A stretch of 64,000 bases of DNA, from assembly GCA_963971285.1 (NCBI GenBank), contig OZ020247.1, positions 7,646,614 to 7,710,613 of the forward strand, written 5' to 3'. The translations under genes and the position numbers were made by a program. The notes beneath the pieces are model-generated. The model had not been told where the DNA came from. It searched no databases and saw only the letters and a program-made list of their open reading frames with translations. This document shows positions 26,301 through 34,413 of the stretch, piece by piece. The first letter of the stretch is position 1, and every line of letters starts with the position of its first letter. The DNA is from Astropecten irregularis. Taxonomy: Eukaryota; Echinodermata; Asteroidea; Paxillosida; Astropectinidae.

Positions 26301-29300
26301 CGAGAAGACTCGTTTTTTTTCTGTGAGGACCCATTTTGTGATGCCATTTCTGTGTTGTGAAGACTATACCGGTATCACAACTATGTTATTACTCGAACGT
26401 ACGAACCGATTACCTGCACTTATGACCTGCACGCACTTCATGTACGTAAAGGCCTCTCTGAAACATAGTCTTGGGAATCCTGTATTGTAAGGAACACGAG
26501 TTGCGTGTGCACCTCGTTATGTAGCGCACTACGTCATCTCCATGACACACTGTTGAATATGTATGATTACCTGCACTGGCCTGCATGTACGGACATGTAC
26601 GTGTATGTTAATAGGCTACGCCTGATTCAAAAGTAATGCATGCGCAGTGTGTTTCCCCCCGTTTTCGGGCGAAAATTTTACAGGATTCCCAAGACTGTTT
26701 CAGAGAGGCTTTTACGTACATGGACATGAACGTACGTGCAGGTTAGTGCGGGTAATCATTTTGTACGTTTGAGTAATAACATAGTTTGAACCAGACTAGT
26801 AAGTTAATTGCACAGACTGTGCTATTACGACCCATTTTGCAATGTGAGCCAATACCAAGTACTGCAGACCAATTTGGTTGTGTGAAGACACTCTTTGTAG
26901 TGCGAGGTCCAGTTTGTGCTGTGAGGATACATGTGATATGTGGACCAAGACTGTGGCATGAGGACACTCTTTGAGATGTGAGGACCCATTTTGTGCTGTG
27001 AGGACCCATTTTGTGCTGTGAGAACCCTTTTGATGTGAGGACCTATTTTTATTGTGAGGGCACTTATTGTGGTGTGAGGACTCATTTTGGGCTGTGAGGA
27101 CACTGTGGTATGAGGACCCATTTTGTGACGTGATGACACATTAAGTGGTGTGAGGACCCATTCAGTGGTGTGAGATGACCAATACACCGACCTGCTGTTT
27201 GAACTTGATGAGCACCATGTACTGGTTGGGGTTGGCATCACGGATTATCCTCATCAACTGGATCCCCTGGCTGAGGGGTGCGGCCATCTGTAAAAGGTCG
27301 TGGCAGGTCATCACCGCGGGAACAGCCAGCATGCACAGCATCTCGCTACGAGTAATACCTTCATCCAAAGGGGTCATCTCGCTGTAAATTAAAAAAAATC
27401 TCACAATTCTTAAAATATGAAAATATTTCAAACCATTTCAAATCTTAATGATCAAAATGATCAAGTTCAAAATTTTCAAAATTGAAAATTATTAATCATC
27501 AACAAGAGTCGAGAGGTATCACAAAAATGAACAGAAAATTGATCAAAACTTGGAGAATGTTGACATTTAGGCTGCGTTCGAGCGAGCTACTCGTGTTAAC
27601 ACGAGTATACTCCTGAGCGCTCGAACGGCCGGAGTACGACACTCGGGTCAGCGAGAGTATACTCTCCAGCGTTGGGGAGTATACTCCTGCACCAAAGAGT
27701 ATTGCGCGCGCATCACACTCGTGTTACCGGGAGTAACCGCTCGAACGCAGCCTTTAAAAAACAAACAAATTGAGAATGTTAATTAAATATATGTCAAATT
27801 TAAACTTTCTAAAAATGATTTCAATTTTTTATAAATTTTTGCTCAATTTGAATGATTTTTTTAAAGCAAAAATTTTAAGTAGGTCACATTTAAAATAAAA
27901 AGAAAATCACTTTCAATCACTTGAAATGAAAACTTGAAATAAATCTGTGGTCATACCAGACTTGTCAAACTATTAAGAAGGTTCCTTGACTTCTACTTAC
28001 TTCTCCTTGAACAGATGAAGGATTCCTTTTGTAATCTCAACACTCGGGTTTCCCGAAAAGAAAGGGATGACACTCTGATGTTTGGACAGCGGGCTTTTGG
28101 ACACGTGCTTGCCATCGAGGGTCCCACCTCCGACCAAGATGCCACTGTCCACGGATGACACGTTCTGGTCATCTTTGGTCTCTAACTGGACCATGTGAGG
28201 AACGGGGTTGCCCGATACTACGGAAGCATAGCTTGTGGTGGCAGTGGTGGCAGCGGTGGGATCAGCCGACGGAGCGGCTGGTGGCTTCTCCTCCTTTGGA
28301 ATGCTCTGCTCTGGTTCTCCTGACCCGGGGAGACTCCCACCAGGTTTGTCTCTACCGGCAGGACTTGGAGAGGCCACGGTCTCTGTCTTGGATTCCCTCT
28401 TCGCTGCAGCATCCATCTTCCCTGGCATCTTTTTGGACTTCTTGTTTCTGTTTCCCGATGGCTTGCCACTCTGGGATCCTCCAGCCGAGTTGCTCTGTTG
28501 CTGGTCTTTAGGCTGACTCGGTTGCCTGATGTTCAGGGTGCCATCTTGGACAGGATCCAGAGGCTTGTCATGAGTGGGTTCCTCCTTCGTTCCTGTTCCT
28601 AGATTGGTCGCTTCCTTGTCCAAATGTGAACCTATTTCAAAGTAATTCAACAACACATCTTCATAGCCCAGGACCAAAGGTACTCAGAATTAAAGTTTCT
28701 GTAGGGAGTTCATATAAGAATACAAGGCAGGTGGGCTTCCCTCCCCTGAAAAAAACAAACATCCCCACGCCAAACATGAATGTCAATGGAAAGTGGACGG
28801 CTTTGTTTTGAGTAACATCTGAGGTGTCACCTAATGGTGTCTTTACATCTTTTGAATAACCTGTCTGTTGTTTGTACACCCTCTTTCATACATAGGAGCA
28901 GGCGGAGCAAGGTAAATTAAATAAAATATGCCAGTGGTTTCATGGTTGCAGATAACAAAACAAACAAAGATAATTGACAGAGATGCAACTGACCTATGCC
29001 AAAAAAATCGGAAATGACCGCGAGTATGAATATTTTGTGCGCTGCGCCGCGGCGCGCATGTAGACATACGGCACAACCCAATGGAGTGAATGTACACGCT
29101 GTGCAGTCGGCTAGGATATGGAGACGAAAGTTTATCGATATTCACTGGTCTTTCACAATTATGATGTCAGTTGCAGCATGAGTTACATTTTACTCAAGAA
29201 TTATGAACGTACGTGACAAACTTTTCAGCCCTAGAACTAAGGCAGCGTCCTACCTGGCATGCCTGGCAAACGAAGTTTTTCTTTACGTGGTAGGCCCATA

Positions 29301-30534
29301 ATGGAGGAAGGAAGGCCTGACGTTGCGTTAGGCCTAAAACTTAACTTAACTTCCTTTTCTTCAAGCCGTATCTTCATTGTAATTTGCCTTTGACATCGTT
29401 TTCGATATCACAAAGATCATTTCTTTCTGTCGACAATTAGATGTTGCATGCTGTAATTCTGTAGTGTAGGCCTGTTGGTTTGATGCGAACGAAAAGTGAC
29501 AGCGCGAATGAATCAGCAGTATAAATCCCACGTGCACGAAACAACATACAGCTGTAGGCCTACATGTAAACATGTGCTGTTTTGTGCATGCATTCGTTGT
29601 GTGCATCGCATCGAGTGAGCCCATGAGATCACCCGCTATTGGTCATTTACTTGTGTCAAAGGTCAATATATAAACGTATTTCCAGTCACTGATGGCTCCA
29701 CACAACACCGGCCTTCGTATTTCATACCGCATTTACCCTGTATGACTGACTTTAACACTGTAATGGCGACTACGCGCGAGATTATATACTCATTCGCGTG
29801 GTGTAGATCGTGCAAGCATGATAATTTGGTTCCGATCTTTAGTTTTTTCAAAATAAATTATACAATTCAAAGCATTTTACGAGAGTAGCCTGATGCTGAA
29901 CAAAATCGGAAATGGTGTGAAAAATATAAAAAAGTCGGATTTCCGATTAAAATCGGAAAAGTTGCATCTCTGAATTGAGTATTTAGGCCATTAGGGACAC
30001 ACACCACCAACGTAGGGCTGAACAGCTCAGTTGGTAGAGCACCTGTACGGTATTCAGATGGTCTCAAGTTCGATTCCCGCTTCAATCAATTTATCTTTGT
30101 TCACCTTTCATTAAATAAATATCAAGCAACTCATTTACAATTCAAGAAGCATTCTTGCATAAAAGCAAAAAAAAAGTAATGCAAATAGAGAAGAAAAAAA
30201 AATATTTCTAAAAAAAGGCCACAAGGAAACTATACCAGTTTATTCCTATTAAAAAAAAAAAAGAATCAGATATGTAACTTACTGGTAAAAACCATGGTTT
30301 CTATGGTGATGTCTTTCATTTCTCTCGAGCCCCTGTGCTGCTCCATCAGCTTCCGTTCAGCGAGTGCATCGCGGGCCGAGCCCTTCTGCTGTCCTCTGTT
30401 GCTAGGGGCAACCGGTCTCATCTTCTCCTTCTTCTTCTCTTCCTCCTGTCCTTTCTCTTGGGGTGGTGATGCGGTGTGATCAGTAGCAGAGTCTTGGGAG
30501 TGAACAGGTGTTCCCTCCTCCTGCATTTTGTTTT
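14104..30534 (-). CDS. BRAP: BRAP (BRCA1-associated protein; RING/UBP zinc-finger E3 ubiquitin ligase)
   Basis: BRAP is a cytoplasmic E3 ligase of the Ras/MAPK pathway (IMP) that also binds nuclear localisation signals. Twelve coding exons join with consistent phase into about 737 residues: 30534-30283, 28631-28001, 27381-27192, 26218-26105, 24807-24659, 23382-23307, 20555-20417, 18939-18827, 17600-17511, 16089-15925, 15288-15193 and 14304-14104. Order: [11 protein letters not shown] near residue 75; a long low-complexity linker; the BRAP2 domain from [10 protein letters not shown] (about 280) to [10 protein letters not shown] (about 390); RING-H2 (CHIC, CNHSFH, CPVC; about 410-452); UBP finger ([34 protein letters not shown]; about 462-520); coiled coil (about 540-700); basic tail RKGRKKGR. 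Human BRAP has about 592 residues; the excess is mainly the linker. The counterpart of the human first exon was not found, so the true start lies above 30.5 kb. Confidence 0.96.
14714..15056. mobile_element. MITE-A copy in the last BRAP intron
   Basis: AAAAGGTATTATCATACTTTG at the left and AAAGTATGATACTACCTTTAA at the right, with the complete core. Confidence 0.8.
15193..15288 (-). CDS. BRAP: BRAP exon K: coiled coil
   Basis: Thirty-two codons beginning [20 protein letters not shown]. The vertebrate counterpart is MNKCLRANQ. Confidence 0.93.
15340..15775. repeat. Degenerate TAGTCAACT-type tandem repeat interrupted by a MITE
   Basis: Short, irregular repeats of (C)TAGTCAACT, GCTAGTCAA and AACTAGT fill both sides of the inverted-repeat element at 15450-15563. 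It lies in the BRAP intron between exons J and K. Confidence 0.6.
15450..15563. mobile_element. Short palindromic MITE (GGAGACTTTGGAGAACCGG)
   Basis: GGAGACTTTGGAGAACCGGT is mirrored exactly by ACCGGTTCTCCAAAGTCTCC, with GTACGC/GCACA-rich interior. Related copies are at 32852-32994 and 40659-40790. Confidence 0.75.
15925..16089 (-). CDS. BRAP: BRAP exon J: coiled coil
   Basis: Fifty-five codons, including [20 protein letters not shown] and [10 protein letters not shown]. The heptad-like pattern matches vertebrate BRAP. The donor is GTCAGA, weaker than its neighbours. Confidence 0.92.
16194..16330. mobile_element. Short inverted-repeat element
   Basis: GCCGTATCCTAATTCTCTGG at the left mirrors CCAGAGAATTGGGGCACGG at the right, with GACCACAAAT against TTTGCGGTCG inside. 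Confidence 0.6.
16342..16505 (-). repeat. tRNA-like repeat arm (same family as the 31-kb array)
   Basis: On the minus strand it reads AGGGCTGGCTAGCTCAG with B-box GGTTCGAATCCCACTC, then the family flank of CTTTG-type sequence. An anticodon-arm insertion and mismatches make it a tRNA-derived relic, not a functional tRNA. Confidence 0.6.
17096..17166 (+). mobile_element. 3' tail of a non-LTR retrotransposon
   Basis: CGCCTTTGATCACTTTTGTGGAAAAGGCGCACTAT is followed by imperfect ATT repeats, a small stem-loop plus microsatellite tail typical of RTE/CR1-like LINE or SINE 3' ends. (The hairpin arms are GCGCC/GGCGC-like.) No reverse transcriptase is adjacent. Confidence 0.4.
17511..17600 (-). CDS. 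BRAP: BRAP exon I: coiled coil
   Basis: Thirty codons, starting [20 protein letters not shown], matching the vertebrate coiled coil. It is symmetrical in phase 0. Confidence 0.94.
17811..17996. mobile_element. MITE-A copy with internal deletion
   Basis: AAAGGTAGTATCATACTTTGG and CCAAAGTATGATACTACCTTTAA ends are intact, but about half of the core is missing. Confidence 0.8.
18148..18440 (+). mobile_element. tRNA-derived SINE, copy 1
   Basis: GGCATAGGTGGCAAAGTGCG (A-box region) and GGTTCGATCCCGGC (B box) head the element, followed by the body motif TCTCCGGTTTTCCTCCCTCC and CACTTTCGATCTCAGGCTGT. A second copy is at 23718. It lies in the BRAP intron between exons H and I. Confidence 0.75.
18827..18939 (-). 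CDS. BRAP: BRAP exon H
   Basis: Completes the UBP finger ([19 protein letters not shown]) and continues to [11 protein letters not shown], where the coiled coil begins. Confidence 0.94.
19071..19620. mobile_element. Inverted-repeat element AAGGGTTAC...GTAACCCTT
   Basis: About 40 bases at each end mirror each other (GATACCTATAAAGGGAATAA against its complement). The middle contains a direct duplication of CTTATGCGCTTGTTGTGACC near 19238 and 19269. Confidence 0.7.
19625..20400. repeat. GAGTAT/GATGAG minisatellite split by a TTAA MITE
   Basis: Degenerate purine-rich units such as GATGAGTAC and GAGTATGAG occupy 19625-19862 and resume at 20266-20400. The interruption is a TTAA-flanked element. 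It lies in the BRAP intron between exons G and H. Confidence 0.6.
19863..20265. mobile_element. TTAA-flanked MITE (AGGGTGGCTGCAAT ends)
   Basis: TTAAAGGGTGGCTGCAAT mirrors ATTGCAGCCACCCTTTAA exactly, with TTAA at both outer ends as expected for a piggyBac- or Kolobok-type target duplication. It differs in sequence from MITE-A and MITE-B. Confidence 0.8.
20417..20555 (-). CDS. BRAP: BRAP exon G: UBP zinc finger
   Basis: Encodes [15 protein letters not shown] and [20 protein letters not shown], the zinc-binding core of the UBP finger. The acceptor is TTGACAG|AGC and the donor G|GTAGGA is phase 1. Confidence 0.96.
20634..20874. mobile_element. MITE of the CCAATTTCAT family, copy 1
   Basis: GGGCCCAATTTCATAGACCTG at the left mirrors AGCTCTATGAAATTGGCC at the right. 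GCTTAAGC motifs lie inside. It is an inverted relative of the next copy. Confidence 0.65.
21017..21257. mobile_element. MITE of the CCAATTTCAT family, copy 2 (opposite orientation)
   Basis: GGGCCAAATTCATAGAGCTGG and GCAGCTCTATGAAATTGGGCC form the ends. The interior is the reverse complement of copy 1, including CAAACAGGATT against AATCCTGTTTG. Confidence 0.65.
21503..22281. mobile_element. 779-bp inverted-repeat element (AAGGCCTTTTCACACTA)
   Basis: AAGGCCTTTTCACACTA mirrors TAGTGTGAAAAGGCCTT exactly. The interior is full of CCGTGTTGAAATC, TCAACACGTGTCG and GACCCGTGTAGA in both directions. Open frames here follow the repeats and are not called as genes. Confidence 0.8.
22282..22663. mobile_element. 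Inverted-repeat element (ATGCTAGGAGTCCACTGGGC)
   Basis: ATGCTAGGAGTCCACTGGGC and GCCCAGTGGACTCCTAGCAT are perfect mirrors, extended by CGGCGCCAGTTGG. It abuts the preceding element with no spacer. GGTGCCA/TGGCGC motifs fill the interior. Confidence 0.8.
22914..23285. mobile_element. MITE-B copy next to BRAP exon F
   Basis: TTAAAGGTATAATACATGATTGG at the left and CCAATCCTGTACTGTACTTTAA at the right. It ends about 22 bases from the donor of BRAP exon F. Confidence 0.8.
23307..23382 (-). CDS. BRAP: BRAP exon F: RING end and start of UBP finger
   Basis: A 76-nt exon encoding [15 protein letters not shown] and CFTCGAQE. The last RING cysteines and the first UBP-finger cysteines are both here. 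Confidence 0.95.
23450..23652. mobile_element. CCAATTTCAT-family MITE, diverged
   Basis: GGGGCCGATTTCATGGAGGTG mirrors CGCCGTGAAATCGGCCCCC. A close relative with the same interior (AAACAAACCACCATTAAAAA) is near 57.2-57.4 kb. Confidence 0.6.
23718..23995 (+). mobile_element. tRNA-derived SINE, copy 2
   Basis: Same head (GGCATAGGTGGCAAAGTGCG, GGTTCGATCCCGACTTGGGT) and body (TTCTCCGGTTTTCCTCCCTCC) as the copy at 18148, with small internal deletions. Confidence 0.75.
24206..24575. mobile_element. MITE-A copy with TTAA at both ends
   Basis: TTAAAGGTAGTATCATACTGG to CCAAAGTATGATACTACCTTTAA. The right end is about 85 bases from BRAP exon E. Confidence 0.85.
24659..24807 (-). CDS. BRAP: BRAP exon E: RING-H2 finger, first part
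   Basis: Reads [20 protein letters not shown], then [14 protein letters not shown], giving the first Cys pair and the C-x-H-x2-H-x2-C block of the RING-H2. Phase 2 out at AG|GTAGGA. Confidence 0.96.
24911..25089. mobile_element. Short MITE (TGGAATGCCACTGTAACG)
   Basis: TGGAATGCCACTGTAACGGA at the left mirrors TTCGTTATAGTGGCATTCCA at the right, with GTTCGTTATAGTG repeated inside. Confidence 0.6.
25576..25869. mobile_element. CCAATTTCAT-family element with TAACGG motifs
   Basis: GGGTCCAATTTCATGGAATC mirrors GATTCCATGAAATTGGGCCC. The interior repeats GCTAACGG and CCGTTA. Confidence 0.65.
26105..26218 (-). CDS. BRAP: BRAP exon D: end of BRAP2 domain
   Basis: Thirty-eight codons, including [18 protein letters not shown] and [10 protein letters not shown]. 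Phase 0 at both ends. Confidence 0.95.
26300..27185. repeat. ~20-bp GTGAGGACCCATTTTGTGCT minisatellite, split by a MITE
   Basis: Degenerate units such as TGTGAGGACCCATTTTGTGC run from about 26830 up to within a few bases of the BRAP exon C donor, with a remnant at 26300-26378 on the other side of an inserted element. Frames with repeated SQxG/HTT residues here are repeat artefacts. Confidence 0.7.
26379..26786. mobile_element. 408-bp inverted-repeat element (AACTATGTTATTACTCGAACG)
   Basis: AACTATGTTATTACTCGAACG mirrors CGTTTGAGTAATAACATAGTT, with a second mirrored block TCTCTGAAACATAGTCTTGG/CCAAGACTGTTTCAGAGA inside. A lone related end is near 51290-51380. Confidence 0.75.
27192..27381 (-). 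CDS. BRAP: BRAP exon C: BRAP2 domain core
   Basis: Encodes [19 protein letters not shown] and [18 protein letters not shown], near-identical to the vertebrate RRM-like BRAP2 core. The donor CAG|GTCGGT runs straight into a minisatellite. Confidence 0.96.
27570..27752. mobile_element. Short MITE (GGCTGCGTTCGAGCG)
   Basis: GGCTGCGTTCGAGCG mirrors CGCTCGAACGCAGCC exactly, with ACTCGTGTTAACACGAGTAT-type sequence inside. Confidence 0.75.
28001..28631 (-). CDS. BRAP: BRAP exon B: expanded low-complexity linker and start of BRAP2 domain
   Basis: About 210 residues rich in Ser, Pro, Lys, Gly and Thr, including the basic cluster KKSKKMPGK, ending in [20 protein letters not shown]. The last part is the conserved entry to the BRAP2 domain. 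Phase 1 in, phase 2 out (AA|GTAAGT). Confidence 0.93.
28977..29977. mobile_element. Candidate ~1-kb element bounded by CAGAGATGCAACT
   Basis: CAGAGATGCAACT at the left and AGTTGCATCTCTGA at the right, each accompanied by AATCGGAAAT/ATTTCCGATT. The interior shows no convincing protein. It lies in the BRAP intron between exons A and B. Confidence 0.4.
29994..30115 (+). repeat. tRNA-like repeat arm
   Basis: AGGGCTGAACAGCTCAGTTGG with B box AAGTTCGATTCCCGCTTC and flank TTTGTTCACCTTTCATTAAA. It is a diverged plus-strand copy of the arm in the 31-kb array. Confidence 0.6.
30283..30534 (-). CDS. BRAP: BRAP exon A (most 5' exon found)
   Basis: Open after the acceptor TTCTCGTCAAG. It contains a Met 8 bases in, and a Glu/Lys-rich stretch followed by [13 protein letters not shown], matching the REMTDVIIETM element of vertebrate BRAP. 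The donor A|GTAAGT is phase 1. Translation could begin at this Met, or an upstream exon may supply the usual N-terminus. Confidence 0.85.
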
Positions 30535-31239
30535 CTTGACGAGAACAAAAATAAATTAACAATTAATTTGCATATAATAAACATCAACAACATTTCACAA
30601 TAAGATCTTAGACAAGATCTGAACATGCCAGCTTGAATTGAAAATATGGGTGTCCAAACTTTTATTATGATTTGGCCTCGAGTCCTATTAAGAAGGCCAG
30701 ACATTTGATTCTTGCGGGATCTTTCTCAAAGAACAACATAATTAATTGCAGTAGAAAATTCATTTAACCTAGAAAGAAAGTGATTTTTACTCTTGAAATG
30801 CAGATTAAACATCTAAAATAGCAAAGGTTGGCCAAAGACTTGTCAGTTTGGCCAACCAATGTACATGTATGTCCTAATCCTTGCGAATACCAGTACTTAA
30901 AATAATACAACTTTTCAAATGTTCAGCAATTTTATAATAATTTGCTCCATATTAATTAAAATCATGTTTATATATAGGCCTAGTCAATATAGATGTTACC
31001 ACAAATGAAAAATGGCTCACAGGGCTCAAAATACCCACTAGACCGTGGACCGAGTCTCGTGATTTCAGAGTCGGTACTGCACTAGTCCGGCAGTCTAGTG
31101 ATTTTTGTTTTCCTTGCACAATTTAAATGGTGACTCAATTGATGATTTTTGACACAATATTGCATCCAATACTGTTTTTTCTATGTACATGAATGCCACA
31201 GGTCTAGTGAAAAAAGTTCAAGTCTAGTAAAAAATGCTT

Positions 31240-32366
31240 CATATTCGTGAAATAACCACAAGGGAAACTGACTGAGTTATTTTAAGTCATTGAAAAGTGA
31301 ACAAAGAAAAATTGACTGGAGCGGGATTCGAACCGGCGACCTCCTGAATACCGTACAGGCGCTCTACCAACTGAGCCATCCAGCCCTATGTTGGTGGTGA
31401 CCCCAATAGTCAACTATCCTTGTTCGTTTGGCAGTGTATCCTCTTTGAGTGATCCCCCATGTACCGTTCCCAGGTTGCAGCATTGTTGCGTGTATCATTG
31501 AAACGATCCCTGGGGTGTGGCGGTGTGTGCGTGGTTTCATGGCTTCATGGCTTCTGACTGCCAAACGAACAAGGATAGTTGACTATTGGGGTCACCACCA
31601 ACATAGGGCTGGATGGCTCAGTTGGTAGAGCGCCTGTACGGTATTCAGGAGGTTGCCGGTTCGAATCCCGCTCCAGTCAATTTTTCTTTGTTCACTTTTC
31701 AATGACTTAAAATAACTCAGTCAGTTTCCCTTGTGGTTATTTCTCGAATATAATAATTAAAAAGCCGTATCCTCTTTGAGTGATCCCCCATGTACCATTC
31801 CCAGGTTGCAGCATTGTTGCGTGTATCATTGAAACGATCCCTGGGGTGTGGCGGTGTGTGCGTGGTTTCATGGCTTCATGGCTTCTGACTGCCAAACGAA
31901 CAAGGATAGTTGACTATTGGGGTCACCACCAACATAGGGCTGGATGGCTCAGTTGGTAGAGCGCCTGTACGGTATTCAGGAGGTCGCCGGTTCGAATCCC
32001 GCTCCAGTCAATTTTTCTTTGTTCACTTTTCAATGACTTAAAATAACTCAGTCAGTTTCCCTTGTGGTTATTTCACGAATATAATAATTAAAAAGCCGTA
32101 TCCTCTTTGAGTGATCCCCCATGTACCGTTCCCAGGTTGCAGCATTGTTGCGTGTATCATTGAAACGATCCCTGGGGTGTGGCGGTGTGTGCGTGGTTTT
32201 ATGGCTTCTGACTGCCAAACGAACAAGGATAGTTGACTATTGGGGTCACCACCAACATAGGGCTGGATGGCTCAGTTGGTAGAGCGCCTGTACGGTATTC
32301 AGGAGGTCGCCGGTTCGAATCCTACTCCAGTCAATTTTTCTTTGTTCACTTTTCAATGACTTAAAA
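31240..32366 (+). repeat. Tandem array of tRNA-bearing repeats with an inverted first arm
   Basis: A roughly 190-bp arm contains GGCTGGATGGCTCAGTTGGT, ACGGTATTCAGGAGG and GGTTCGAATCCCGCTCCAGT, and ends CTTGTGGTTATTTC. It occurs once inverted (31240-31435) and three times direct (about 31560, 31890 and 32210). Between arms is a conserved core (GTATCCTCTTTGAGTGATCC to GGCTTCTGACTGCCAAACG). Core starts at 31436, 31767 and 32098 give a 331-bp period. The tRNA-like part can form acceptor and D arms, but has a T-T mismatch in the anticodon stem, C at position 33 and a mismatch in the T arm. I therefore read it as tRNA-derived and not as three tRNA genes. Confidence 0.8.
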
Positions 32367-32586
32367 AATGCTTCAATTACTAAACCTGCTATTCAGCTTT
32401 TTTTCTTTTTACAAAATTCAAGACCTTGCTAAAAAAAAAAAGACCGATTATCATTTTGGTGTTATTATAATAAATGCATTGCAGTGTAGACTACGATTAT
32501 TAGTTTTCAAATATTTCTTTTGTTTAGGCAATGCTAGGGATTTCCGCATAATTTAAACAATACTCCAACAATATAAAATATAAATT

Positions 32587-32717
32587 TAGGATTACCTCAG
32601 TTTAGTACACTTAGGGTAGCTGGTACCCAGCTAGTAGGGTAAACTAACTTACCTAAATATAACCGAGTCTCGGTACCAGCTAACCTGAGTGTACTAAACT
32701 GAGGTAACACCTAAATT
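32587..32717. mobile_element. Palindromic element (CCTCAGTTTAGTACACT)
   Basis: AAATTTAGGATTACCTCAGT mirrors ACTGAGGTAACACCTAAATTT, with TAGCTGGTACC and GGTACCAGCTA inside. Confidence 0.65.
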
Positions 32718-32851
32718 TAAGGCTACGTATAATTATTTTACTTTAACTGGCACCGGCGCTCTTCCTTTCCTGCAAACACTATTTGGCCAATTAGAACGTA
32801 CATGTACCTCCAGCAAACAAATTATAGTAAGAAGGCCAGCATGACATGAGA

Positions 32852-32994
32852 ATGGGAGACTTTTGGAGAACCGGTCTTGAGTCGACAGCGCACGCGCAAA
32901 CCATGCTTGCGCAATTGTGAGCATGCGCGCGTTGTTTTGCGCGTGCGTGCGCGTGCACTGTTGACTAGAAGACCAGTTCCCAAAAGTCTCCCAT
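32852..32994. mobile_element. Short palindromic MITE, GGGAGACTTTTGG family
   Basis: ATGGGAGACTTTTGGAGAACC mirrors CCAGTTCCCAAAAGTCTCCCAT. The GC-rich GCGCGTGCGTGC interior resembles the copy at 40659. Confidence 0.7.
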
Positions 32995-33047
32995 TGGCCA
33001 ATCGGAAGAATGCCGATCCTGGCAAAATATAGTAGGCCTAGGCCTAA

Positions 33048-33642
33048 GGCCACATAAAAAAAAAAAATAGTTTAGCGTCCACCTCTTCCAAATTTTCTAG
33101 GTAGGGAGGGAGGTTTTTATTTTTATTTTTTATTTTAAGGATAGAATGGCAACATGCCTGTGGAAGAAAAGATACATGGTATTCATGGTCGGAAAACATG
33201 TTAGGAAGATACTGAAGACCATAGAAGCTTTCAAGCTAGATATCTGACCATTGGAAATTTCAGTAGACTAGAGAAACCTAAGTAAAAGTGTGGACTTGAC
33301 TCAAGTCGGGTTACGGTAGTTCTAGTCATGCGCTCGGCTGATATTCCTTCAGTCCGCCACATCGGTACAAATTTCCGGAACGTTGATTATCAAATGTCCC
33401 TTCCGCTTAAATTTGTACATTTTTCGCATGCTGCGGCTTCTACCCCAGGTGGCCTTCATGATGTTTAGTCCGAAAATTACTGTAGATATATTAGCGCACA
33501 CTGCTTTTACATACAAGAAATAATTGTTTTCCCCAATATTTATTTTTTTTGAGACAAATAAAAAATAAAAAAATAATGCAGGTCGGGCCCATATCGGAGG
33601 TCGGGCGGGGACGCTAAACAAGTAATTTTTTTTATGTGGCCT
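33048..33642. mobile_element. 595-bp inverted-repeat element, copy 1
   Basis: GGCCACATAAAAAAAA at the left mirrors TTTTTTTTATGTGGCC at the right, with TTTAGCGTCC against GGACGCTAAA just inside. A near-identical copy is at 49479-50072. Confidence 0.8.
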
Positions 33643-34410
33643 AATATACACTTTCTTAAAATTATACAAAAATCAACGTTAACAATTGTTTCTTTTCTAC
33701 ATGTTATAGGGATGTTACAAAAAAATTAGATATCATAGATATGCCCTTCAATGTATATCATCTGAAAGAGCATGATAATACATTTCATTTGATACCTCAC
33801 TCACTTCCATACCATTAGTTTGAAGGAAGTTACAGCCATTTTTATGATAAAAATTTGCATATTTGGTCCCTATAGTTTTGCATTACGTTGAAAAAAAAGT
33901 TGTGATCGAGGAGGGCTAATTTTGTACACAAATTTCCATAAATCTCTTTGGGATTGAGATAAATGCATGAAATCTTTTCCAACATTAGATTGAAGTATTC
34001 TGGTTGAAATACACGATTTAAATTGATATTAATTATCCAAGTTGAATCAGATCTTTCATAATTAGTGGTTAATTATATAATTTAATTTTAAAAAAAAAAT
34101 TGTGAGGGGCATGCTTTTTGGCGTCCAGTATGCCATGAACTCTGACAATAGCTTTACAAAAAATTAAGATTAACCAATTTCACAGTTGCTTATATCTTTT
34201 TATGAAGGAAAAGCAAGAAAGAAGAAGGAACAAGATGAAGGAATGGACAATTTTACCTTACATAATTGGGCAAGATTGGGGCTGGAGAGAAGATGGACGG
34301 AAGATGAAAGTGGAGATAACGGCCAACGTGATGTCTTTCAGCTTTCAAGAGTTTTTCACCAAACAATACTCATTCCCGGTGACTGTTGAAAGATATAATT
34401 ATGAGGACAG
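33643..34410. other. AT-rich stretch without a recognised feature
   Basis: No splice-consistent or domain-bearing frame is seen. Open frames on the plus strand near 34.2-34.4 kb are Lys/Glu-rich, and their last part is antisense to the end of the broken gene next to it. Confidence 0.4.
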
Positions 34411-34413
34411 CTC

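Noticed and set aside
26787-27185. CRISPR-like regular repeats
   Set aside because: Units are contiguous and degenerate with no unique spacers, and the DNA is animal nuclear; it is a minisatellite.
28155-28516. Plus-strand open frames of 93 and 118 codons
   Set aside because: They are antisense to BRAP exon B, whose low-complexity codons keep the opposite strand open.
31603-31677. Functional tRNA gene (and the copies at 31935 and 32262)
   Set aside because: The fold is cloverleaf-like, but it has C at position 33, an anticodon-stem mismatch and a T-arm mismatch, and identical flanks repeat with a 331-bp period. A tRNA-derived repeat explains it better.
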